Shown piece by piece: positions 35,642 through 44,779 of a stretch of DNA of 64,000 nucleotides. The notes beneath the pieces were generated by a model, which was given only the letters and a program-made list of their open reading frames with translations, had not been told where the DNA came from and searched no databases. Source of the DNA: PFJX01 sp963713085 (GTDB lineage Bacteria > Pseudomonadota > Gammaproteobacteria > Burkholderiales > Thiobacillaceae); NCBI GenBank assembly GCA_963713085.1, contig CAVQKQ010000013.1:124001-188000 (forward strand), in the 5' to 3' direction. Every line of letters begins with the position of its first letter. Position 1 is the first letter of the stretch. A program made the translations under genes and the position numbers.

Positions 35642-36433
35642 ATGAATTTCAGGTTTTTATTGTTGGCCGTACTTCTGGTGGCGGGTTGCGCCACCACCAC
35701 CCAATCCAACGTCGCCGGCAAGAACCGGTCCCAATTGCTGCTGGTGCCGGCCAGCGCGGTAAACCGCATGTCGCTGCAGTTCTTCGAAAAGCAGAACAGC
35801 GAGGCCAAAGCCAAGCAACAGCTCATCACCGGCGGCCCCGAATTCAACCGGGTCGACGCGGTGATGCACCGGCTCATCCCCCAGACCGGAATCCTGCGCA
35901 AGGACGCGGTGAGATGGCCCTGGGAACTGGTCCTGATCGATGCGCCCGACATCAACGCCCATGTCATGGCCGGCGGCAAGGTGACGGTCTACACCGGCCT
36001 GATCCGCAAACTCAGGCTGAGCGACGACGAAATCGCCGTGGTGATGGGGCACGAGATGGCCCACGCGCTGCGCGAGCACACCCGGGAAAAGATGTCCGAA
36101 CAACAACTGACCAGCGCTGTGGTTTCCGTGGGCGGCGCCCTTCTGGGTGCCGGCAACACCACCATGCAGGTTGCCGGCCTGGCCCGGCAGCTGGCCCTGG
36201 ACCTGCCCTTCTCGCGCACCATGGAATCCGAGGCCGACGTATTCGGTCTGGAACTGGCCGCCCGGGCCGGCTACAACCCCCAGGCAGCCCTGGCGCTGTG
36301 GGACAAGATGGCGGCCCAAGGCGGCGGCACGCCCCAGTTCCTGTCGACCCACCCCGCCCCCGCCAACCGCAAGGCCGAGCTGAATGCACTCATGCCCAAG
36401 GTCATGCCCTTGTATCAGGCGGCGCATCGTTAG
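35642..36433 (+). CDS. M48 family zinc metalloprotease lipoprotein
   Basis: A 263-residue lipoprotein starting at 35642 (AGGA five bases upstream) rather than 18 bases earlier. Lipobox LLVAGC with C16. Zinc-protease motif HEMAH at 137-141, with the third ligand in ESEADVFGLELAARAGYNP. It resembles LoiP/YggG outer-membrane M48 peptidases that degrade damaged envelope proteins. Confidence 0.88.
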   Translation: MNFRFLLLAVLLVAGCATTTQSNVAGKNRSQLLLVPASAVNRMSLQFFEKQNSEAKAKQQLITGGPEFNRVDAVMHRLIPQTGILRKDAVRWPWELVLIDAPDINAHVMAGGKVTVYTGLIRKLRLSDDEIAVVMGHEMAHALREHTREKMSEQQLTSAVVSVGGALLGAGNTTMQVAGLARQLALDLPFSRTMESEADVFGLELAARAGYNPQAALALWDKMAAQGGGTPQFLSTHPAPANRKAELNALMPKVMPLYQAAHR

Positions 36434-36470
36434 AGTCAACGCCATCCCTTCAATCCCTCCCGGACGAAGC

Positions 36471-36650
36471 ATGACCCCCATTACCTACTGCATGACCTCG
36501 AGTTGCCTCTTGGCCGAGGATTGCCTGCGCAATGAGGACGATGCCGGCAGGCATAGCCTGACCCGGACTTTCGCGGACTTCAGCGAAGAACTGGTCCGCC
36601 CCCGCGAGGGCAAAGCGACATGCCCGTTTTTCCTGGCGAGACCCGAGTAG
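36471..36650 (+). CDS. small cysteine-containing protein, unknown function
   Basis: A 59-residue open frame starting at the ATG at 36471, 37 bases after the M48 gene. It has four cysteines (TYCMTSSCLLAEDC and TCPFF near the end), which suggests a small metal-binding or redox protein. The ribosome site is weak. No family is named. Coding is likely because the codon use matches the neighbours, but it is unproven. Confidence 0.5.
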   Translation: MTPITYCMTSSCLLAEDCLRNEDDAGRHSLTRTFADFSEELVRPREGKATCPFFLARPE

Positions 36651-36706
36651 TTGGAAACTTCGAACCCGCCAGGCACCGACATTCGCATATTCGAGCGGAA
36701 CCTGAA

Positions 36707-36901
36707 ATGAACGCCCCCCATCACAAGACCGGCTTCTTGCTGGGCAATGCTTTGCTGGCCATTGCCCTGGCGATGCTGATCTTTCTGGACACCCTGTGGG
36801 CGCAGTTTGGGACCTGGGCCATGGGGTTATGGATGGCCGTGGCGGGCGTGGGGATGTACCTGATCACCCGGGACAAAGGCCCCACCAACTTCCCCGACTG
36901 A
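36707..36901 (+). CDS. small two-helix membrane protein
   Basis: A 64-residue protein with two hydrophobic stretches (LLGNALLAIALAMLIFLDTL and WAMGLWMAVAGVGMYLI) and a charged tail. The start at 36707 begins the hydrophobic protein; no strong ribosome site. Function unknown. Confidence 0.5.
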   Translation: MNAPHHKTGFLLGNALLAIALAMLIFLDTLWAQFGTWAMGLWMAVAGVGMYLITRDKGPTNFPD

Positions 36902-36911
36902 CCTGTGGTGG

Positions 36912-37382
36912 CTAAGGCGCCCGACCGGTATAGAACAGGTTGCAGAACTCGACATAGCGGGGCGATACCGTGTCCGCATTGCGTTCGCACTGGGCGCGGG
37001 CCAGGGACCAAGCCTCAAAACGGCAGTGTTTGAGGACGAACCCCAGGTCTTCCTGGCTGTAGGCGCGCTGGCACTGGCGCGCCAGAAGTGCGTTGTAATT
37101 CAGACCGCAATCCGCCAGGACGGCCGCCATTCCCAGCGGTGACTCAGTACCTTGTCCTTGAGCATCCACACGGGCGGCAAGCAGATTGAAATCCCCTGGT
37201 GGCAGGTTGGCCAGGTGCGCGCAGAACTCCTGCCTGTGCGAGGCGCATTGGGCGTTCGTTCCGAAAACCGGCGCCGGATCCATCCCCCGAAGCGCCTGGT
37301 CACAGGTCCCCTCCGCCCTGGCCGTGGCGGCGGCCATGGAGATCAATGCGGACATCATTAAAAGCAATATACGTATTTCCAT
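36912..37382 (-). CDS. hypothetical periplasmic cysteine-containing protein
   Basis: A 156-residue protein with a signal peptide (residues 1-23, cleavage after ARA) and eight cysteines after cleavage (for example EGTCDQA, AQCASHRQEFCAH, KHCRFEAW), suggesting disulfides. No recognised family. It lies convergent to the small membrane gene and ends 10 bases from it. Confidence 0.6.
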   Translation of the reverse strand: MEIRILLLMMSALISMAAATARAEGTCDQALRGMDPAPVFGTNAQCASHRQEFCAHLANLPPGDFNLLAARVDAQGQGTESPLGMAAVLADCGLNYNALLARQCQRAYSQEDLGFVLKHCRFEAWSLARAQCERNADTVSPRYVEFCNLFYTGRAP

Positions 37383-37531
37383 CTTTCCATCCAGTTGCAG
37401 CGTGTGCCAAGGATTCGCCCACCGGAATGCTACCTCAAACGCCGGTTCCGTCCCGCAAGACTCGGCATCCGGATTCAGGATAAGGGGGGTGCTATATAAG
37501 AGGCATGGAATATTCGAACCAGGAAAAGGAA

Positions 37532-37855
37532 ATGGCCAGTGCTATCGAACCCGATGATCACGCCCAGTTCGATGAAGACGGTTTCCTGCCGGACGGCGCC
37601 CCCTGGGACGAGGAGACGGCCAGGCGGATCGCCGTCGCAGACGGGCTTGGGGAACTGGACGAATGCCAGATGGCGGTCGTGCGCCAGTTGCGGGCAAGCT
37701 ATATTTACCTGGGTGCCATTCCCTCCCTGGCCCACGTCTGTCGGTTCTGCAACCTGGAGGCCGACTGCATGAACACCCGGTTCCCGGATACCCGTGAGGC
37801 TTGGCGTATCGCCGGCCTGCCCAATCCGGGAGAGGAGGCCAAGACCTACCTCTAA
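37532..37855 (+). CDS. DsrC/TusE-like protein lacking the C-terminal active cysteine
   Basis: A 107-residue protein starting at 37532 (AGGAAAAGGA upstream; a frame-extended start at 37505 has poor spacing). The DsrC/TusE pattern is visible: EDGFLPDGAPWDEETARRIA, a DGLGELDE turn, VVRQLRASYIYLGAIPS, and FPDTREAWRIAGLPNPG near the end. In DsrC the protein ends PxPTGCV with an essential cysteine; here it ends EEAKTYL. Cysteines at 45, 70, 73 and 79 include a CxxC not typical of the family. It could be a regulatory or alternative sulfur carrier. Confidence 0.65.
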   Translation: MASAIEPDDHAQFDEDGFLPDGAPWDEETARRIAVADGLGELDECQMAVVRQLRASYIYLGAIPSLAHVCRFCNLEADCMNTRFPDTREAWRIAGLPNPGEEAKTYL

Positions 37856-38039
37856 TGGGTGTTCGGCCCGGCGGGGCCATGCATTCCCCACCAACCGATC
37901 TTTGCGAACTAAAGTCGTACTGCAAGCTTTGTCGCGAGGCGCAACCCCGCGATGCGGGGTCGGGATGCCCGGCGCCGTTAGAATGGAGACCATCGTCCCA
38001 ATGACGATAACCGCTTGCAACCCACCTGGGAGGGTAACC

Positions 38040-38876
38040 ATGGCGTCACAGCCCGAAATCACCAACATGGCCCTGTTCTGCGATTTCGAGAACATCGCCC
38101 TGGGGGTGCGCGACGCGAAATATTCCGCCTTCGACATCAAGAAGGTGCTGGAACGCCTGCTGCTGAAAGGCAGCATCGTGGTCAAGAAGGCCTACTGCGA
38201 TTGGGAGCGCTACAAGGAGTTCAAGGCCACCATGCACGAGGCCGCCTTCGAGTTGATCGAGATCCCCCACGTGCGCCAGTCCGGCAAGAACTCCGCCGAC
38301 ATCCGCATGGTGGTGGACGCCCTCGACCTCTGCTACACCAAGGCCCACGTGGACAGCTTCGTCATCATCAGCGGCGACTCGGACTTCTCGCCCTTGGTGT
38401 CCAAGCTGCGCGAGAACAACAAGCATGTGATCGGTATCGGCGTGAAGGACTCCACCTCCGACCTGCTCAGCGCCAACTGCGACGAATTCATCTTCTACGA
38501 CGACCTGGTGCGCGCCCAGGAAGCCAAGAAGAAACAGGCCGCGAAGAAGGCGCCCGCCGCCAGCGCCAACAAACCCGCCGCCAGCGCGGCCAAGCACGCC
38601 GAGCCCAAGAGCGAGGAAAACAAGCGCCAGGAAGCCCTGGATTTCCTGGTGGAAACCGTGGAGGCCCTGATCGCGGAACGCGGTTCCGACGAAAAGATCT
38701 GGGGCTCCATGGTCAAGACCACCATGCAGCGCCGCCGTCCCGGCTTCGCCGAGTCCTACTACGGCTACCGTTCGTTCAAGGAACTGGTGGAAGATGCCCA
38801 GGAGCGCAAACTGCTGAGCGTGCTGCGGGATGAAAAATCCGGGCAATACACCCTGCGGCTGCCGGGCGGCGGATAA
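38040..38876 (+). CDS. NYN-domain (LabA/DUF88) protein with OST-HTH/LOTUS domain
   Basis: A 278-residue protein starting at 38040 behind GGGAGGG. N-terminal NYN domain of the PIN-like nuclease superfamily: ALFCDFENIA, ADIRMVVDALDL and VIISGDSDFSPLV carry the metal-binding aspartates. An Ala/Lys-rich linker (about 165-190) leads to a C-terminal OST-HTH/LOTUS domain (GSDEKIWGSMVKTTMQRRRP). It probably acts on RNA; targets unknown. Confidence 0.85.
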   Translation: MASQPEITNMALFCDFENIALGVRDAKYSAFDIKKVLERLLLKGSIVVKKAYCDWERYKEFKATMHEAAFELIEIPHVRQSGKNSADIRMVVDALDLCYTKAHVDSFVIISGDSDFSPLVSKLRENNKHVIGIGVKDSTSDLLSANCDEFIFYDDLVRAQEAKKKQAAKKAPAASANKPAASAAKHAEPKSEENKRQEALDFLVETVEALIAERGSDEKIWGSMVKTTMQRRRPGFAESYYGYRSFKELVEDAQERKLLSVLRDEKSGQYTLRLPGGG

Positions 38877-38906
38877 TCATTGCCTGGCAACCATCATCCC
38901 ACTTCC

Positions 38907-39806
38907 ATGCGTTTTCCCCTCCTTATCCTGCTCGCCACACTGTTGTTCGGCTGCGCCACGCCGACACCTGAGCCGACCCCCGCGGTGCCGCCCGTGGTCC
39001 CGGCCAAGCCCCTCAAGATCGCCCTGGCCCTGGGCGGCGGCGCGGCCCGGGGCTTCGCCCACATCGGTGTGATCAAGGTGCTGGAGGCCCAGGGGATCGT
39101 GCCGGACATCATCGTTGGCACCAGCGCCGGCTCCGTGGTGGGTGCCCTCTACGCATCCGGCATGAGCGGCATCGACATGCAGCGCATCGCCATCGAGATC
39201 GAGGAGGATGCGGTGACGGACTGGACCTTGCCGGACCGGGGCTTTCTCAAGGGGGAATCCCTGCAGAAATTCATCAACGAGAAGGTCAAGCGCCAGCCCC
39301 TGGAAAAACTCGCCAAGCCCTTCGGCGTGGTGGCCACCGACTTGCGCAGCGGCGACATGGTGGTGTTCCGCACCGGCAACACGGGCATGGCGGTGCGGGC
39401 CTCCTGCGCGGTGCCGGGGGTTTTCCAGCCGACGGTCATCAACAACCGGGAGTACGTGGACGGCGGGCTGAATTCCCCGGTGCCGGTCCGGGCCGCCAAG
39501 GCCATGGGCGCCGACTTCATCATCGCCGTGGACATCGGCGCCAGACCCAGCGAAAAAACCGAAAGCACCCTGGATATGTTGCTGCAGACCTTCACCATCA
39601 TGGGCAACACCATCAGCCGGATGGAACTGGAGGGCGCGGATCAGGTGATCAGACCGCGCACCCGGGACATCAGGTCGACAGGCTTCGAAGACCGGCACTT
39701 GGCCATCCTCGAAGGGGAAAATGCCGCCCTGGCCATCCTGCCCGAACTCAAGGCCAAATTGGCGCGCGCGAGAAATCGCGAAAACGTGGCCGGGAGCACG
39801 CCATGA
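38907..39806 (+). CDS. patatin-like phospholipase lipoprotein (RssA-like)
   Basis: A 299-residue protein starting at 38907 so that it opens with a lipoprotein signal (lipobox LLFGC). Patatin motifs: oxyanion hole GGGAARGFAHIG, nucleophile elbow GTSAGS, and catalytic aspartate in VDGGLNSP. A Pro-rich linker follows the lipid anchor. The downstream gene starts four bases before its stop. Confidence 0.88.
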   Translation: MRFPLLILLATLLFGCATPTPEPTPAVPPVVPAKPLKIALALGGGAARGFAHIGVIKVLEAQGIVPDIIVGTSAGSVVGALYASGMSGIDMQRIAIEIEEDAVTDWTLPDRGFLKGESLQKFINEKVKRQPLEKLAKPFGVVATDLRSGDMVVFRTGNTGMAVRASCAVPGVFQPTVINNREYVDGGLNSPVPVRAAKAMGADFIIAVDIGARPSEKTESTLDMLLQTFTIMGNTISRMELEGADQVIRPRTRDIRSTGFEDRHLAILEGENAALAILPELKAKLARARNRENVAGSTP

Positions 39807-40114
39807 AGCGGGCCATCAAAGGCGCCCTGCTGTCCGGCCTGGCATTCCCCGGCTTGGGCCAGATCGCCCTCAAATCCTATCCGAAAGGCCTGGCGTTCAT
39901 GGCACTGGCCCTGGCCATGAGCGTTCTCATCGTCAAAACGACCGTGGATGATGTCATCGGCAGCCTACAGAGCCTGGATCCCGCCCTAGTCTCCAACCTA
40001 CCCGCCACGCCAGGAGACCACACCGGGATGGCCCTCTGGATCCTGGGCCTGTGCTGGTTGTGGAGCATTCTGGACGCCTACCGGATCGGTGATCGGCAGG
40101 ACCGGCAAGTCTGA
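39803..40114 (+). CDS. small integral membrane protein
   Basis: A 103-residue protein with the segments ALLSGLAFPGLGQIALKSYPKG and GLAFMALALAMSVLIV plus WILGLCWLWSILDAYRIG. The GLGQI...Y...KG pattern resembles small TM2/DUF5683-like membrane proteins. It overlaps the patatin gene by four bases and is presumably cotranscribed. Confidence 0.65.
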   Translation: MKRAIKGALLSGLAFPGLGQIALKSYPKGLAFMALALAMSVLIVKTTVDDVIGSLQSLDPALVSNLPATPGDHTGMALWILGLCWLWSILDAYRIGDRQDRQV

Positions 40115-40203
40115 AAACGTCGCCCCGACCTCACTTCCCCCTAGCTCCGGGTTGAATGCTGATCTACAGTGAGTGGATAACGACATGATGTGAGGAGTGC
40201 TCC

Positions 40204-40521
40204 ATGCGGGATATCAATGACTATCTGTGCCGTTTGCTGGTGTCGGTTTTTCTGTTCCCAGTGGCTGCCGGATTCTGGATGGTGTTCGTGTTGTCCGGCT
40301 TCAGCTTCGACGGCTTCATGGCCTACCTTGGGAGCATCAGTCAACAGTATGCCGTGATGAGCCAGGACGAACAGGGCGTGTTCTGCTTCCAGTCATTCGC
40401 GGCCTGGGGCGTCATGGCATTCGGTTTCATGTTCCTGACCTTCGTCTTGAGTCCCCCCCATTTCAGCTACCGCTTGAAGAAGGACCACGGCCACTGGTCC
40501 ACGGACGTCGTCGAGGAGTAA
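40204..40521 (+). CDS. small membrane protein, unknown function
   Basis: A 105-residue protein with two hydrophobic segments (VSVFLFPVAAGFWMVFVLSGF and AWGVMAFGFMFLTFVL). GAGGAGTGCTCC upstream gives a ribosome site. No family recognised. Confidence 0.55.
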   Translation: MRDINDYLCRLLVSVFLFPVAAGFWMVFVLSGFSFDGFMAYLGSISQQYAVMSQDEQGVFCFQSFAAWGVMAFGFMFLTFVLSPPHFSYRLKKDHGHWSTDVVEE

Positions 40522-41046
40522 CCGCCCCCTACGGGACGGTGACCAGAGCTGTAACTCATAGTCTTCAAGATTACGGCAGTAGCGCTCCGATTCCAGCGCG
40601 CATAAGTCCAGGTCTTGGCCGTTGCGGGCTTTCACCCGGGGATCGAAGGCCTTGACGCATTCCTCATGGTGAACGGAGTACAGCCCTGGCAGGAATGCAT
40701 ATCCTTATTGCATTGCGTCAGGTAGTCCTGGGCCTGAACCGATCGGGACCAAATGAGGTCAATTGGCCGAGATCTGGGCAAGGCACATCCCATCAAACCG
40801 ATCATCTGGATTAGCACGAGTACTCTCGTAAAAACGCGAAAAGTGCGCTTCAACACCCGCGCATCCTCAAGGCATCCCACTGAGATCACGTCTCGCTCTC
40901 CAGATTCTTTCATCGCATCACATCAAGCGGTAGAACCGGATTGCGTCCAGCTTTCTTGCGCCAGCTTAAAAATTGCTAAAGCGGCTTACCCGAGCAATCA
41001 ATTCAACTATATGATGTGTCCGGTTCAACCGAGAGGAGGTTTTACA
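40522..41046. other. gene-poor region, possible broken leftward lipoprotein gene
   Basis: No intact gene. On the minus strand a frame at 40913-40632 carries a lipobox-like LIGLMGC-type stretch and CNKDMHSCQGC, and a second frame from about 40681 continues with HHEECVKAFDP and LCALESERYCRNLED; together they look like one small cysteine-rich lipoprotein split by a frameshift near 40683. There is no good ribosome site, so this is weak. The right end carries the GAGAGGAGG ribosome site of the cytochrome gene. Confidence 0.3.
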
Positions 41047-41427
41047 ATGCAATTACGATATATCCCCATTCTGCTCATCACATTACTCGCTGCCTGCGAC
41101 AAGGCCCCCGCACCTTCAGCTACGAAGGCAATGGAACCCATGGCGGCTCCGGCGGCTCCGGCGGATCTGGCCACCGGCGAAAAGGTATTTAAGCAAGTGT
41201 GCTTCGCATGCCATGGTCCTGGGGTGAATGGCGCCCCCAGAGTCGGCAACAAGAGCCAATGGGATTTCCGCGTAGAACAAGGTAAAGACGTGCTGTATAA
41301 GCATGCCCATGAGGGGTTCAAGGGCGAACATGGTGTAATGCCTCCCCGGGGTGGCAAGCCCGATTTGACCGATGCGGAATTGAATGCCGCGGTGGACTAT
41401 ATGTTGTCAAGACTACCTCCCGGATAA
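41047..41427 (+). CDS. c-type cytochrome lipoprotein (cytochrome c5 type)
   Basis: A 126-residue protein with a lipoprotein signal (lipobox LLAAC, C17), an Ala/Pro linker, and a single heme motif CFACHGPG. The methionine in MPPRGG is the likely distal ligand, as in cytochrome c5. GAGGAGG upstream defines the start. It should be a membrane-tethered periplasmic electron carrier. Confidence 0.85.
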   Translation: MQLRYIPILLITLLAACDKAPAPSATKAMEPMAAPAAPADLATGEKVFKQVCFACHGPGVNGAPRVGNKSQWDFRVEQGKDVLYKHAHEGFKGEHGVMPPRGGKPDLTDAELNAAVDYMLSRLPPG

Positions 41428-42244
41428 GCCCACGCATATCCGCCTTGGCCGTCCTTGCGGTACCGATTATTTCGGTGCCGAAACACGGTGCAGACATTTC
41501 AGCCCCATGGGGATCTGCCAAGGCGGTGGATCAGATCTACAGCAGGCACGAAGTGGTATTCGACGTTGCGGTCTCCCCCGAGGCCGCCGTCGTTTGGTTA
41601 TCAGCCGTGCCTTGTTGTTGGCCGATCTGAATGGTTCAGTCTCTTTTGATAGCAAAGTGGTCATCGTCCCGCACGGCGACGATGATGCCCTTTTACACCG
41701 TCAGGAATTTCCTCAAACAGCGGGAAATGATGGAATGAGCCCAGGGCGCGACCCTGACGGGAATAATCGAGTACCGCATTCCCGCGAAGAACTATGGATT
41801 CGACCCTGGGATACCCAGGGATTTGCGACCATGGTCCCCATGGTGGATACCAACAATAGCCCGATTGCAGCGGATAGGTTATGTCTACATGAACTGCATC
41901 GCCTTTTCAGGGTTTGGCTAATTGTTTTCCATGTCAGACCGTTGGCCGCGTCCCATATGCGATGCATAGATGTGGGCACGATGAATCAAGGGGTTTTTTA
42001 CGTTTTTCCAAGCCGTAAAAAATAATCGAAAAAAACCTTGAAATATTAGGAGATACTGTTTGCTTATGGTCACGCGATGCCTTATGGTGCGCGGGCAGTC
42101 GATTCAAGCAGTGTAGTAGCCTGTAGTAATGCAGTTCGCCTCACAAGGGTAGCCGCTTCAGTACCTCCCTACATTCCTTGATGTCACCGCGCGAAAACCG
42201 GGCGCAAGCCCAATTTTATTTTTTCCGAATGAGGAATGCAGCAA
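41428..42244. other. long non-coding or degraded stretch and cspA leader
   Basis: Over 800 bases without a supported gene. A 213-codon open frame covers 41384-42025 but starts inside the cytochrome gene, has no ribosome site and matches no family; I suspect chance or decayed sequence. Base composition is nearer balanced than the flanks. From about 42030 the AT-rich tract and leader precede cspA, whose mRNA commonly has a long 5' leader. Confidence 0.4.
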
Positions 42245-42448
42245 ATGGCAACTGGCACCGTAAAATGGTTCAACGACTCCAAGGGTTTCGGCTTCATCAC
42301 CCCCGATGAAGGTGGTGAAGATCTGTTCGCCCACTTCTCCGAAATCCAGGGTAACGGCTTCAAGACCCTGAAAGAGGCACAGCGTGTTTCTTTCGAGGTG
42401 AAGACCGGTCCCAAGGGCAAGCAGGCTTCCAACATCCAAGCCATGTAA
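42245..42448 (+). CDS. cspA: cold shock protein, CspA family
   Basis: A 67-residue single-stranded nucleic acid chaperone of full family length. MATGTVKWFNDSKGFGFI contains RNP1 (KGFGFI), and DLFAHFSEI provides the RNP2-type motif. The start at 42245 gives the normal N-terminus and has GAGGAA upstream; the frame is open nine bases earlier. Ends at a terminator. Confidence 0.93.
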   Translation: MATGTVKWFNDSKGFGFITPDEGGEDLFAHFSEIQGNGFKTLKEAQRVSFEVKTGPKGKQASNIQAM

Positions 42449-42455
42449 CGCCTTC

Positions 42456-42500
42456 CCGTCCGGACGTCGGGGCCCAGCGCCCCGGTCCGGGCGGTTTTAA
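42456..42500 (+). terminator. terminator of cspA
   Basis: CCGTCCGGAC (42456-42465) pairs with GTCCGGGCGG (42485-42494, one G-T pair), with a further GGGGC/GCCCC inner stem, followed by TTTTAATCTT. It begins seven bases after the stop codon. Confidence 0.8.
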
Positions 42501-42696
42501 TCTTCATTGATTCGGGCAATAGCTTGTCCCGAACGGTTTACCAAGAATTTCCCTCTTCTCCGAGACCACCGCGCCCTGCGGCGTTGCCCAGTCTTCTGCG
42601 CGTCCGAGTAGATTTCCCAATTCTCATCCGCCTAAGACTGGCGCCCATGGTCGCACACGCGGCAAGCGACAGGCCGATGTAGTTTCCGGAGTTTTC

Positions 42697-44085
42697 ATGC
42701 ATTTTTCCGATCTCGGCCTGGCCGAAGAAATCGTGCGTGCCGTGGCCGACCACGGCTATACCCAACCCACCCCCATCCAGCTGCAGGCCATTCCCGCCGT
42801 GCTCGCCGGCGGCGACCTGCTGGCCGGCGCCCAGACCGGCACCGGCAAGACCGCCGGCTTCGTGCTACCGATCCTGCACCGACTGTCCGACAAATCCGTC
42901 AAGGGGCCTTCCGCTGGACGCGCTCCCATCCGGGCCCTGATCCTCACCCCCACCCGGGAACTGGCGGCCCAGGTGGAGGAATCCGTGCGGACCTACGGCA
43001 AGCACACCAAACTCAGCTCCATGGCCATGTTCGGCGGCGTTAGCATTAATCCTCAGATCACCCGCCTTAAGACCCGTGTGGACATCCTGGTGGCCACTCC
43101 TGGCCGTCTCCTGGACCACCTGCAGCAGGGCACTCTTGACCTCTCTGGCGTGCAGGTCTTGGTCCTGGACGAGGCCGACCGCATGCTGGACATGGGCTTC
43201 ATCCGGGATATCAGGAAGGTGCTGGCCGTGCTACCGAAGAAGCGCCAGAACCTGCTCTTCTCCGCCACTTTCTCCGACGAGATCAAGTCCCTGGCCGATG
43301 GCCTGCTGAACAACCCGGCATTGATCGAGGTGGCCCGCCGCAACGCCACCGCCGACAACATCGCTCAGAAGGTCTACGCGGTGGATCGGGACAAGAAACG
43401 CCAGTTGCTGGCCCACCTGATCGATACCCACCAGTGGTTCCAGGTATTGGTGTTCACCCGCACCAAGCACGGCGCCAACAAGCTGGCGGAACAACTCGCC
43501 AAGGGCGGCATCCCTGCTCTGGCAATCCACGGCAACAAGAGCCAGGCGGCACGTACCCGAGCCCTGTCGGAATTCAAGAAAGGCGACCTGCAGGTGCTGG
43601 TGGCCACGGACATCGCCGCCCGGGGCATCGACATCAGCGAACTGCCCCACGTCGTCAACTACGAGTTGCCCAACGTGCCCGAGGACTACGTGCACCGCAT
43701 CGGCCGTACTGGCCGTGCCGGCGCCGAAGGCGAGGCCCTGTCCCTGGTCTGCGTCGACGAGTTGGAGTTCCTGAGAGACATCGAACGCCTGATCAAGCAC
43801 AAGTTGCCGAGGGAAGTCGTGCCCGGTTTCGAACCCGATCCCAACGAGCGTCCACAGCCTATCCAGATGCGCAGCCAGGAACACCAGCGCGGCCGCGGCC
43901 AGCCGGGCCGGGGACAATCGCGGGGCCAGGCCGGACAACCCGGAGAAGCCCGCTCCAATACTGCAGGCAACACCCCGCCTGGCCGCAGCCAGGGACGACC
44001 CGGCCAGTCCCACGTCAGGCCCGGCGGCCCTACATCCGGCGGCAAGCCGGGCGCGCCCCACCGCTCCGGTGGTCGCAACCGCTGA
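42697..44085 (+). CDS. rhlE: DEAD-box RNA helicase RhlE
   Basis: A 462-residue ATP-dependent RNA helicase. Q motif region FSDLGL...PTPIQLQAIP; motif I AQTGTGKT (45-52); PTRELAAQ; motif II LDEADRMLDMGF; SATFS; and motif VI HRIGRTGRAG. Residues after about 385 are a basic Arg/Gly/Gln-rich tail (GRGQPGRGQSRGQAG) for RNA binding. It follows cspA, and both are cold-linked genes. It remodels ribosomal and other RNA. Confidence 0.92.
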   Translation: MHFSDLGLAEEIVRAVADHGYTQPTPIQLQAIPAVLAGGDLLAGAQTGTGKTAGFVLPILHRLSDKSVKGPSAGRAPIRALILTPTRELAAQVEESVRTYGKHTKLSSMAMFGGVSINPQITRLKTRVDILVATPGRLLDHLQQGTLDLSGVQVLVLDEADRMLDMGFIRDIRKVLAVLPKKRQNLLFSATFSDEIKSLADGLLNNPALIEVARRNATADNIAQKVYAVDRDKKRQLLAHLIDTHQWFQVLVFTRTKHGANKLAEQLAKGGIPALAIHGNKSQAARTRALSEFKKGDLQVLVATDIAARGIDISELPHVVNYELPNVPEDYVHRIGRTGRAGAEGEALSLVCVDELEFLRDIERLIKHKLPREVVPGFEPDPNERPQPIQMRSQEHQRGRGQPGRGQSRGQAGQPGEARSNTAGNTPPGRSQGRPGQSHVRPGGPTSGGKPGAPHRSGGRNR

Positions 44086-44113
44086 GCCGACAGCCCCGCC
44101 GACTTCTGGTTGA

Positions 44114-44683
44114 TCAGGCCAGTCGGCGGCAGACGGCGTGGCGATAACAATCCGTGGTGTGATCGTTGACCATGCCCACCGCCTGCATGAAGGCATAGCA
44201 GATGGTGCTGCCGACGAACTTGAAGCCCTGCTGCTTCAGGTCCCGGCTCATGGCTTCTGATAAAGGTGTCACGTCTGGTACCTGCGCAATGTCGGACCAG
44301 GCGTTCTGGATCGGCCTGCCGTCGACGAAACGCCAGAGGTAGGCATCCAGGCTGCCGAATGCGTCCCGGATCGCCAGTGCACGGCGGGCATTGATCACCG
44401 CCGCATCCACCTTGGCACGGTTGCGGATGATGCCGGGATCGGCCAGCAATAGGGCCTTGCGGGCATCGTCGTAGCGGGCTATCCGGTTCATATCGAAACC
44501 GTCGAAGGCGGTCCGGTAGCGTTCCCGCTTCCTCAGCACGGTCAGCCAGGAAAGACCAGCCTGGGCCCCTTCCAGGACCAGAAACTCGAAAAGGGTCCGG
44601 TCATCATGGACCGGCACCCCCCATTCCAAGTCATGATAAGCTTGGTACAGGATGTCCTCGCCGGCCCACGAACAGCGTTGCAT
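44114..44683 (-). CDS. tag: DNA-3-methyladenine glycosylase I
   Basis: A 189-residue glycosylase removing 3-methyladenine from DNA. The start at 44683 gives MQRCSW, aligning with E. coli Tag MERCGW; the frame runs upstream to a TTG at 44731. Zinc ligands by family are Cys4, His17 and the C-terminal HTTDCYRH pair. YHDLEWGVP, GLSWLTVLRKRE and FKFVGSTICYAFMQA are the family signatures. Confidence 0.92.
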   Translation of the reverse strand: MQRCSWAGEDILYQAYHDLEWGVPVHDDRTLFEFLVLEGAQAGLSWLTVLRKRERYRTAFDGFDMNRIARYDDARKALLLADPGIIRNRAKVDAAVINARRALAIRDAFGSLDAYLWRFVDGRPIQNAWSDIAQVPDVTPLSEAMSRDLKQQGFKFVGSTICYAFMQAVGMVNDHTTDCYRHAVCRRLA

Positions 44684-44779
44684 CCGCTCATCCATGCGCT
44701 GACTCATCGCCATACACGGGTAGACCAGCAACCTCTACTGGCGATATCGACATCTCCGCTGCTGGCCGAGCCCTGAGTT

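Noticed and set aside
41384..42025. 213-codon plus-strand open frame after the cytochrome gene
   Set aside because: Starts inside the cytochrome coding region, lacks a ribosome site and has no coherent domain. Kept only as a comment on the gap.
44096..44129. Hairpin between the convergent rhlE and tag genes as a terminator
   Set aside because: A 9-bp stem exists but neither side has a T-run, and the stem loop overlaps the end of tag. Left out for lack of support.
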